From assembly GCF_004403065.1 (NCBI RefSeq), contig NZ_SOHA01000009.1, positions 63,358-116,648 of the forward strand: 53,291 nucleotides of DNA, in the 5' to 3' direction. Numbering within the stretch: the first letter of the stretch is position 1; each line of letters starts with the position of its first letter. This DNA comes from Cryobacterium cryoconiti (GTDB lineage Bacteria; Actinomycetota; Actinomycetes; Actinomycetales; Microbacteriaceae). The position numbers and the translations under genes were made by a program. Under the pieces are notes generated by a model. It was not told the origin of the DNA. It made no database searches and saw only the letters and a list, made by a program, of their open reading frames with translations. Positions 45,136 to 51,525 of the stretch are shown here, piece by piece.

Positions 45136-46148
45136 GCCACAAGTCCCACACCTCGCAGCCTCGCAAGCATCGGGAAACCAGCCTGTCCCGCGTTCCGGTC
45201 TGGGCCTGGCGGGCTCTGATGCACCGCATCTCGGCCGGCGAGTTGCACCGGTTCAACGTGGAGCCGATCGACACCGTCGACTATCACTTCGACCTCGACT
45301 ACGTGGGCGACGGCATCCGGGACCATCGCCTCGACGTGCTGGTGCCGCATGAGGCGCCGTCGTCGCTCCCGGTCTACATCTACTTCCACGGCGGCGGCTG
45401 GACCTCGGGCGACAAGGCGCCGCTGACCAAGTACGCGGCCAGCCAGGCGGCGGACGGCATGATCGTCGTCAACGCGAACTACCGGATGGCGACCCGCTTC
45501 CACCTCAAGCACATGCTCGACGACGGCAACGCGGTGCTCGACTGGGTGGCCCGTCACATCGAGGAGTTCGGCGGGGACCCCAGCCGGATCGTGCTGGGCG
45601 GGGACTCCGCCGGCGGTCATATCGCGGCGCTCCTCACGGCGTCGGCGTTCGAGCCGGAGCTGGCGGCGCACTACGACATCCGTCCCCGGGTGGCCCCCGA
45701 GAACCTGCGCGGGCTGGTGCAACACTGCAGCATCGCCGACGTGTCGGTGATGTTCGAGCGCGGGTTCGTGCTGAGCCTCAATTTTCTGCGGATGCTGCTG
45801 CCCGAGCGCGGGCGCGGGGTCGTGCTGCGCACCGCCGCCCGGTTCATGTCTCCGATCGAATGGCTCGACAGCGGCTTCCCGCCGGTCTTCGTGACCACCT
45901 CGGAACGCGACTACTTCTACCGGGCCAACCTGAATTTCATCGCCGCGCTGCGGAGGCGCGGGCTCGAGGTCGACACGTTGATCTACGACCGGCAGCAGGT
46001 CAACACCCGCCATACCTGGCAGCAGGATGCCGCGCATCCGGAATCGCAGGAGGTCTACCGTCGGCTCGGAGCGTTTGTGCGCCGCGTCGCGAATGTGCCG
46101 GCCATCGTCGCAGCCTCCGCCGCCACCTCCGTCACTGCTGCGGCCTAG
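45132..46148 (+). CDS. Alpha/beta hydrolase, HSL-type esterase
   Basis: 338-residue alpha/beta hydrolase of the hormone-sensitive lipase branch. The oxyanion motif HGGG is at 86-89, and the nucleophile Ser159 is in GDSAGG. Late Asp (TSERDYFY) and His (NTRHTW) complete the triad. The N-terminus is basic with one hydrophobic stretch but no clear signal peptide. No Shine-Dalgarno precedes ATG 45132, consistent with coupling to the mini-ORF upstream. Likely an esterase on short acyl chains. Confidence 0.88.
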   Translation: MSHKSHTSQPRKHRETSLSRVPVWAWRALMHRISAGELHRFNVEPIDTVDYHFDLDYVGDGIRDHRLDVLVPHEAPSSLPVYIYFHGGGWTSGDKAPLTKYAASQAADGMIVVNANYRMATRFHLKHMLDDGNAVLDWVARHIEEFGGDPSRIVLGGDSAGGHIAALLTASAFEPELAAHYDIRPRVAPENLRGLVQHCSIADVSVMFERGFVLSLNFLRMLLPERGRGVVLRTAARFMSPIEWLDSGFPPVFVTTSERDYFYRANLNFIAALRRRGLEVDTLIYDRQQVNTRHTWQQDAAHPESQEVYRRLGAFVRRVANVPAIVAASAATSVTAAA

Positions 46149-46158
46149 AAGGTTCGGG

Positions 46159-46216
46159 GCGCACCCTGTGGAGGCCGGCGCATGTTCTACCGTGCGCCGG
46201 CGTCCACACGGTGCGC
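46159..46216. repeat. Long inverted repeat between convergent genes (family with 13455-13514)
   Basis: Arms 46159-46184 and 46191-46216 (26 nt each) pair at 23 positions around TTCTAC. The core GTGGAGGCCGGCGCA matches the hairpin at 13455 with one difference. It lies between the convergent hydrolase and LysE genes. Confidence 0.88.
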
Positions 46217-46246
46217 CGTGACGGGCGTGAGCAAGGCTCGGGCGCC

Positions 46247-46270
46247 GGGTCTCGACAGGCTCGGGCGCCG
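46247..46270 (-). repeat. Single degenerate dispersed-repeat copy
   Basis: GGTCTCGACAGGCTCGGG, in the same orientation as the arrays at 16687 and 19631, sits directly after the long hairpin in the gap before the LysE gene. Confidence 0.7.
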
Positions 46271-46287
46271 GGGCAGGGACGCGAGGG

Positions 46288-46926
46288 CTAGCTGTGGGCG
46301 CCGGTGGCGGCGAGCACGCCGCCGAGGCCGATCATCATCACGCCGCCGCCGGCGGAGAGGTGCTCCATGCGGCGGGGCGACGAGGCGAACCAGTCGCGCG
46401 CCGACCCGGCGGCGAGGGCCCAGACGCTGTCGCCGAGCAGAGCCAGCACCACGAAGACGAGACCCAGGGTCATCAGCTGGAGCGGCACGGCCCCGGCGGA
46501 GTAGTCCACGAACTGCGGCAGCACGGCAACGAAGAACACGATCGACTTCGGGTTGCTGATCCCCACGACCGAGCCCTCGGCCAGCAGGCGCCACTTCGTC
46601 TTCGGCACGATGCTCAGGCCGAGGGTCTGGGCGGCCGCCTGCCGGTGCCGGATCGCCTGCACGCCCAGGTAGACGATGTACGCGGCGCCGGCGAACTTGA
46701 TCACCGTGAACACCACCACCGATCCGGTCACGATCGCGCCGAGCCCCAGCGCCACCGCCGCGATCACCGGGATCAGCCCGAGGGCGTTCCCGAGCACGCT
46801 GAGCAGTCCGCCGACCCGTCCGAGCGCGAGGGACCGCCCGATCACGAACAGCACAGTGGGTCCGGGCAGCGCGATCAGGGCGACGGATGCCAGCGCGAAC
46901 GTCAGCAGGTTGGGCAGCGGAACCAT
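46288..46926 (-). CDS. LysE/RhtB-family amino-acid exporter
   Basis: 212-residue translocator with six membrane segments. The start LTFALASVALIALPGPTVLF and GRVGGLLSVLGNALG are the classical LysE/RhtB motif, and PKSIVFFVAVLPQF is also conserved. Such proteins export amino acids or homoserine lactones; the substrate is unknown. ATG at 46926 is six nt after TAGCAT. Confidence 0.92.
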   Translation of the reverse strand: MVPLPNLLTFALASVALIALPGPTVLFVIGRSLALGRVGGLLSVLGNALGLIPVIAAVALGLGAIVTGSVVVFTVIKFAGAAYIVYLGVQAIRHRQAAAQTLGLSIVPKTKWRLLAEGSVVGISNPKSIVFFVAVLPQFVDYSAGAVPLQLMTLGLVFVVLALLGDSVWALAAGSARDWFASSPRRMEHLSAGGGVMMIGLGGVLAATGAHS

Positions 46927-46932
46927 GTACGA

Positions 46933-46938
46933 ATGCTA
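46933..46938 (-). promoter_or_regulatory. -10 box of the LysE gene, leaderless
   Basis: TAGCAT on the minus strand, exactly six nt before the ATG at 46926. The divergent thioesterase gene has the identical hexamer and spacing at 47134-47139. Confidence 0.5.
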
Positions 46939-46973
46939 GACCCGGCCGGGGCCGGGCATCCACTGTGGCGAGT

Positions 46974-47031
46974 GTGCCCGTTCCGGTCGAGAGTGACCCG
47001 CGGAACGGGCACTCTCGACCGGAACGGGCAC
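46974..47031. repeat. Perfect 22-bp inverted repeat in a divergent promoter region
   Basis: Arms 46974-46995 and 47010-47031 (GTGCCCGTTCCGGTCGAGAG core) are exact reverse complements around a 14-nt loop. The word CACTGTGGC occurs three times around it (about 46961, 47030 and 47045). It lies between the divergent LysE and thioesterase promoters. Confidence 0.93.
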
Positions 47032-47133
47032 TGTGGCGGCCGGGCACTGTGGCAATCGTGCAGGTTCCGGGCATGCGGGGCCGGATGCTTGTGGCCGACG
47101 ACAGCAGAATCGAGCGTCTGGCCGACCGGTGGC

Positions 47134-47139
47134 TAGCAT
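47134..47139 (+). promoter_or_regulatory. -10 box of the thioesterase gene, leaderless
   Basis: TAGCAT, exactly six nt before the ATG at 47146; this spacing supports 47146 over the second ATG at 47152. Confidence 0.5.
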
Positions 47140-47145
47140 CTCAGG

Positions 47146-47709
47146 ATGCACATGCTCTGGCGCACCCTTCTGCACTCCGTTCTGTCCCGCTTCGGCCCGC
47201 GCCTGGGCCACTACGACGTGGCCAGCACCCGGTTCGTCACGCTGCCGACCGATCAGGACATCCTTCGGCATATGAACAACGGCGTGTACCTGTCGATCAT
47301 GGACATCGCCCGTTTCGACCTGCTGCACCGCACCGGCATCTGGGCGATCTTCCTGAAACGCGGCTGGTACCCGGTGGTGGTGTCGGAGACGATCAGCTTC
47401 CGCAAGTCGCTGACCCTCGGCCAGAAGTTCACGGTCGAGTCGCGCATCCTGGGCTTCGACGAGAAGGCCGTCTACGTGGAGCAGCGATTCGTGCGGCCGG
47501 ATGCCGACGGCAACCCGGAGATCTACGCGCAGGGCTTCATCCGCGGACGGTTCCTCAAGCGCAGCGGAGGGGTGGTCGGCATCGACGAACTTGTCGACGC
47601 CGTGGGCGCGGTGCCCGATGACCTGACGGTGCCGGCCTGGCTCTTGGAGTGGAGCGCCGACGTCGCGATGCCGGCCACCCGCGCCGCCGCTCCCAGCCAC
47701 TGGGCCTGA
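47146..47709 (+). CDS. Acyl-CoA thioesterase, hot-dog fold
   Basis: 187-residue 4HBT-like thioesterase. HMNNGVYLSIMDIARFDLL matches the start of the hot-dog fold in THEM6/YbgC-like proteins, and SETISFRKSL and VEQRFV are the later strands. It probably hydrolyses acyl-CoAs; the chain length is unknown. The C-terminal 20 residues (after SADVAMPATR) look disordered. Confidence 0.85.
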   Translation: MHMLWRTLLHSVLSRFGPRLGHYDVASTRFVTLPTDQDILRHMNNGVYLSIMDIARFDLLHRTGIWAIFLKRGWYPVVVSETISFRKSLTLGQKFTVESRILGFDEKAVYVEQRFVRPDADGNPEIYAQGFIRGRFLKRSGGVVGIDELVDAVGAVPDDLTVPAWLLEWSADVAMPATRAAAPSHWA

Positions 47710-47761
47710 GCGGGCTGCAGTCCAGCTGACGTGGCTTGCGGGTCCGAGACCCGTGGCGACT

Positions 47762-48274
47762 CTAGGTGGTCGGTTCGGCGGCCTTCCTGGGCACGATCAA
47801 CTCGCTGTAGTACTCGACGTGGGGCTTGTAGTGCGCCCGGTCGGGCAGCGGAGCACCGGCGCGCGCCGCGACGAGGCGGTCGAGGTAGTAGTCCCAGAAC
47901 GGGCCGGCGACGGCGGCTTCCGCGGCGGAATGCAGGCGCTGGCCGAAGGTGAGGGTGGTCATCCCGGCACCCTCGACGAGGTGCAGGATCACGTGCCGGG
48001 CGGCGTCGTCCTCGCCGATATCGGCGGTGAACCGCTTCGGCGGGATGCACTTGATGATGCTCACGTACTCCCACTCGGCATCCGGATCGTCGAACTTGAA
48101 GCGCACGGCGCCCGTCTCGGGAGCACCCGTGTAGGTGCCGACCCAGCCCTTCAGGCCGGCGGCCCGGCTCACGCTCGCCCAGACATCTTCTTTCGACGCG
48201 GTGAAGAGTCGATCGAGCATGAGGTAGAGACCGTCTTCGCGATAGGCGAGGCGTCCGGTTGGCTTGAATGACAT
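47762..48274 (-). CDS. SRPBCC (START-like) domain protein
   Basis: 170-residue protein with a SRPBCC lipid/ligand-binding fold: RLFTASKEDVWASVSRAAGLKGW is the AHSA1-like start, and the middle includes VILHLVEGAGMTTLTFGQRL. No enzymatic motif is visible. ATG at 48274 has GGAGG at 5-nt spacing; a GTG at 48286 opens the frame earlier, but it would put this site inside the gene. It stands alone between the thioesterase and FAD-oxidoreductase genes. Confidence 0.75.
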   Translation of the reverse strand: MSFKPTGRLAYREDGLYLMLDRLFTASKEDVWASVSRAAGLKGWVGTYTGAPETGAVRFKFDDPDAEWEYVSIIKCIPPKRFTADIGEDDAARHVILHLVEGAGMTTLTFGQRLHSAAEAAVAGPFWDYYLDRLVAARAGAPLPDRAHYKPHVEYYSELIVPRKAAEPTT

Positions 48275-48384
48275 GCGAACCTCCACGGTGAGTGAGGCAC
48301 GGGCCTCAGTACCAAGCTATGCCTTTCTCCGGGCTGGGGCCAGCGGCCACGCAGGCTGCCCCGACTCCGGTCACGAAGCCCGCC

Positions 48385-50007
48385 TCACGCCTCGAGTACC
48401 GCCATCGCCGCGTTGTGCCCGCCGATGCCGCTGACGCCGCCGCCGCGCCGCGCGCCGGCCCCGCAGAGCAGGATCCGCGGATGCTCCGTGGCCACGCCCC
48501 ACCGCTCGGCGGAAGTGGACCGAGGCTCGTCGTCCTCGAGGAACGGCCACTCCAGCGGGCCGTGGAAGATGTTGCCGCCGGGCAGGTTGAGGGCGTGCTC
48601 CAGGTCGAGGGTGGTCTTCGTTTCGATGCAGGGCCGGCCGCCGGCATCCGTCATTATCAGGTCTTCGATGGGTTCGGCGAGGACGGAATTCAGCGAGGCC
48701 AGCACTGCGGCCTGCAGCCTGTCTCGGCGCTCGTCGTTGTTCTCCTCGGTCAGCCAGCGATGCGGTGCGTGCAGCGCGAACACCGTGAGGGTCTGCGCGC
48801 CGGCGGCGACGAGCTCGGGGGAGAGGATGCTCGGGTCGCTGAGCGAATGGCAGTAGATCTCGCAGGGCAGCAGCTCGGGGAAGCCGCCGCGGTCGGCCTG
48901 CGCGTGGGCCTGCTCCAATTGGGTCAGGGTCTCGTTGATGTGGAACGTGCCCCCGAACGCGGCCTCGGGAGACACGGTCGCGTCGCGCAGCCGTGGCAGC
49001 CGGGTCAGCAGCAGGTTGACCTTGACCTGCGCGCCCTCCGGCTTGGCGTCATTTCCCCGGTCGCCGCCGGGGCGAACGGATGCCGGTGCGTTCCCGTCGA
49101 GCAGCTGCCACAGCACCCAGGGTGCCACGTTGGCCAGCACGTGCCGGCCCTGCACGACCCGGTCGACGGTGCCGTGCCGGTAACGAACCTCGCCGTCCGG
49201 GGTGATTGCTGTAACCTCGGCGTCGGTCTCGATGCGGGCGCCGGCCTGCCGAGCGGCTTTCTCCAACTCGCCGGTGACCGCGCCCATTCCGCCGACCGGC
49301 ACGTCCCAGTCCCCGGTTCCGTTGCCGATGACGTGGTACAGGAAGCAGCGGTTCGCGGCGAGGTCGGGGCTGTCGACCGAGGCGAACGTGCCGATCAGGC
49401 CGTCGGTGGCGACGACCCCGCGCACGAGGTCGTTCTGGAACCGGTCGCGCAGGGCGGTGCCGAGCGGCCGTTCGATGAACTGCTCCCAGAGCCTGTCGTC
49501 GCCGAGCAGCGCCCGTGCTTCGGAGCGGGTCGGCAGCGGCTCGCAGACCGTGGGGAACAGCGCGCGGGCGGCGCGCCCGGTGTCGCTGTAGAAGGCATTC
49601 CAGGCGGGGAAGTCGGCGGCCGCGCCGACCCGGTCGAAGCTGGTGCCGGTGGCCTCGTCGTCACCGTGGTCGACCAGGAGCCCCGTGCGCGTGTCGGCCG
49701 GGTCGGGGGTGTACGACGAGTAGCGGCGCCGCGCGAGTTCGATCTCCAGGCCGAGCTCGTCGATGATCCGCTGCGGCAGCAGGCTGACCAGGTAGGAGTA
49801 GCGCGAGAGCCGGGCGTCGACGCCGGGGAAAGCCTGGGCCGAGACGGCCGCGCCGCCCACGTGGTCTTCGCGCTCGAGGACGAGGACGGATTTGCCGGCC
49901 AGGGCCAGGTAGGCGGCTGCGGTCAGTCCGTTGTGGCCGCCGCCGACGATCACGACGTCGTGTGGGGGTTCGCGCAGGCCGGGTTCGCTCATGCTGGGTT
50001 CGCTCAT
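48385..50007 (-). CDS. FAD-dependent oxidoreductase, phytoene-desaturase-like (PYROXD2 type)
   Basis: 540-residue flavoprotein. The FAD motif VVIVGGGHNGLTAAAYLALAG is at about residues 18-38, followed by VLEREDHVGG, and the C-terminus has LLCGAGARRGGGVSGIGGHN. It belongs to the CrtI-like group called PYROXD2, whose members are not carotenoid enzymes. Two ATGs lie in a duplicated MSEP sequence (50007 and 49992); the first is six nt after TAGTCT, so a leaderless start is likely. No carotenoid genes are nearby. Confidence 0.88.
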   Translation of the reverse strand: MSEPSMSEPGLREPPHDVVIVGGGHNGLTAAAYLALAGKSVLVLEREDHVGGAAVSAQAFPGVDARLSRYSYLVSLLPQRIIDELGLEIELARRRYSSYTPDPADTRTGLLVDHGDDEATGTSFDRVGAAADFPAWNAFYSDTGRAARALFPTVCEPLPTRSEARALLGDDRLWEQFIERPLGTALRDRFQNDLVRGVVATDGLIGTFASVDSPDLAANRCFLYHVIGNGTGDWDVPVGGMGAVTGELEKAARQAGARIETDAEVTAITPDGEVRYRHGTVDRVVQGRHVLANVAPWVLWQLLDGNAPASVRPGGDRGNDAKPEGAQVKVNLLLTRLPRLRDATVSPEAAFGGTFHINETLTQLEQAHAQADRGGFPELLPCEIYCHSLSDPSILSPELVAAGAQTLTVFALHAPHRWLTEENNDERRDRLQAAVLASLNSVLAEPIEDLIMTDAGGRPCIETKTTLDLEHALNLPGGNIFHGPLEWPFLEDDEPRSTSAERWGVATEHPRILLCGAGARRGGGVSGIGGHNAAMAVLEA

Positions 50008-50013
50008 GCACCG

Positions 50014-50019
50014 AGACTA
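50014..50019 (-). promoter_or_regulatory. -10 box of the FAD oxidoreductase gene, leaderless
   Basis: TAGTCT on the minus strand, exactly six nt before the ATG at 50007. Confidence 0.45.
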
Positions 50020-50028
50020 GCGGGGGCG

Positions 50029-50400
50029 TCAGTCGGTGCGTTCGAGCGTGCCGATCTCGGCTCCGTCGGAGTCCTGCACGGTCATGACGCTGCCGTCCAC
50101 GGTGGCGGTGCTGGCCTGGCCCAGCCAGGTGTCGACTCCCTCGCAGGCCATCAGGGTCGACGCGAATGTGCCGAACTCGATGGTCTCGCCGCTGAGCGAC
50201 CAGGTGCCGACCAGCCGGTTGCAGCCATCGGTTCCGGTCGCGGACTGGTCGGCCTTCAGCTCGAGGCCGGGAGTGCCCGTGGCGTCGGGGGTTCCCCACG
50301 TGCCTGTCACGTCGTCACTGGCGGTGCCCGCGGAACACCCGGCCAGGCCGAGGGCGAGGGCCACGGCGGCGACGGCGAGCAGTGCGGTTGGTTTGGGCAT
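50029..50400 (-). CDS. META-domain lipoprotein
   Basis: 123-residue secreted protein. A signal peptide (residues 1-21) ends in the lipobox LAGC with the lipidated Cys22. The mature part GTWG, then GTDGCNRLVGTWSLSGETIEFG, and the STLMACEG region match a small META/HslJ-like domain. It is presumably anchored to the outer face of the membrane. Function unknown. Confidence 0.85.
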   Translation of the reverse strand: MPKPTALLAVAAVALALGLAGCSAGTASDDVTGTWGTPDATGTPGLELKADQSATGTDGCNRLVGTWSLSGETIEFGTFASTLMACEGVDTWLGQASTATVDGSVMTVQDSDGAEIGTLERTD

Positions 50401-50469
50401 GACGGGCTCCGTCCGGGTGCCGGCGCGGGCTGCCGGATGCGCCCATTCAACGTTCGAAAGGGAGGAAGG

Positions 50470-51384
50470 TCAAGCCGTCCCGGTGGCGGCGACCCGCGTG
50501 ACGGCGCGGGCCAGCGCCTGCCGCACGGCCAGCACCCCCGGCCGGCTGGCACTCGAGCGCCGGGCGGCGGAGAACACGGTGCGCAGCGGACTGCCGGGCA
50601 GGTCGACGACGTGCACCGTCGGCGGCGCTCCGGCCCAGATCAGGTCCGGCAGGATGCCGATGGCATTGCCCGATTCGATCAGACGGATGTGCGCGATCAG
50701 GTCCGCGGTCTCGAACCGAACGTCGGGCTCGAAACCCTGCGACCGGCAGAGCTGGGTGGCCCAGTGCCGCGAGGCGGTGCCCTCGGGTTCCATCACCCAG
50801 GGCAGATCTGCGGCGTCCGTGAGCCCGGCCGGGGGCGCGTGGCCGGGGCGCGGGGGTGGAACGGCGAGTCGAAGCGCATCCGTCGCCAGGTTCACCCGGT
50901 CGAGGTCGGGCCAGTGCGCCCGGGTGTGCCCGGGATACTGCTCGGCGAGCACAAGATCGAAATCGCGCGCGGAAACCTCGAACAGGCCGCGCTCGGGCTC
51001 GCGCTCGGTGACCTCGACGCGAAGCTCGGGGAACTCCTCGGCGAGCAGCGTGAGGGCCTGGGGGATGACGGCGTGCGCCGCGGATTGGAACAGGGCCACG
51101 CGCACCGTGCCGGACACGGTCGTCAGGGAGGCGGTCATCTCCGCCTCGGCCAGTTCGAGGCGCTCCAGGAGGTGGGTGGTGTGCGACACCAGCACCTCGG
51201 CCTGCGGGGTGAGTCGCACCCGGCGGCCGACCTTCTGCAGCAGCGGGACCCCGGCTTCCTTCTCGAGCAGGGTGAGCTGCTGGGAGACGGCGGAGGGGCT
51301 GTAGGCGAGGGCCTCGGCGACCCCGGCCAGAGTGCCGCGAATCTTGAGCTCGCGCAGCAGACGCAGTCGGCGGACATCCAGCAT
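50470..51384 (-). CDS. LysR-family regulator, likely control of putA
   Basis: 304-residue LysR-type regulator. Residues 1-60 carry the HTH (LLRELKIRGTLAGVAEALAY, then SPSAVSQQLTLLEKEAG), and the rest is the effector domain. ATG at 51384 follows GGAGGG. It is divergent from putA, with an ATTGAT-N11-ATCAAT box in the shared gap and a TAGCAT (51422-51427, minus) inside this box as its probable -10, which suggests autoregulation. Proline or a derivative is the likely inducer, by context only. Confidence 0.9.
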   Translation of the reverse strand: MLDVRRLRLLRELKIRGTLAGVAEALAYSPSAVSQQLTLLEKEAGVPLLQKVGRRVRLTPQAEVLVSHTTHLLERLELAEAEMTASLTTVSGTVRVALFQSAAHAVIPQALTLLAEEFPELRVEVTEREPERGLFEVSARDFDLVLAEQYPGHTRAHWPDLDRVNLATDALRLAVPPPRPGHAPPAGLTDAADLPWVMEPEGTASRHWATQLCRSQGFEPDVRFETADLIAHIRLIESGNAIGILPDLIWAGAPPTVHVVDLPGSPLRTVFSAARRSSASRPGVLAVRQALARAVTRVAATGTA

Positions 51385-51410
51385 GCGTCACCCTCCTCGA
51401 CCGACCCGGC

Positions 51411-51433
51411 ATTGATCACTAATGCTAATCAAT
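51411..51433. promoter_or_regulatory. LysR-type operator, ATTGAT-N11-ATCAAT
   Basis: Perfect 6-bp arms with an 11-nt interval, the T-N11-A pattern of LysR-type regulators. It covers the probable -10 of the LysR gene and lies about 100 nt before the putA start. Confidence 0.65.
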
Positions 51434-51512
51434 ATCGATTATAAAGATTCGCTTTTGCTAAAGGAACGGAAACCACACACTGAAATCAGCAGCCCGCCGC
51501 GAACGAAAGAAC

Positions 51513-51518
51513 TAGCCT
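51513..51518 (+). promoter_or_regulatory. candidate -10 box of putA, near-leaderless
   Basis: TAGCCT, seven nt before the ATG at 51526; no Shine-Dalgarno is seen. A TATAAA at 51440-51445 is an alternative promoter further up. Confidence 0.4.
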
Positions 51519-51525
51519 CGTGACC

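Noticed and set aside
48385..50007. Carotenoid biosynthesis gene
   Set aside because: The protein is of the PYROXD2-like group, and no crt genes are nearby.
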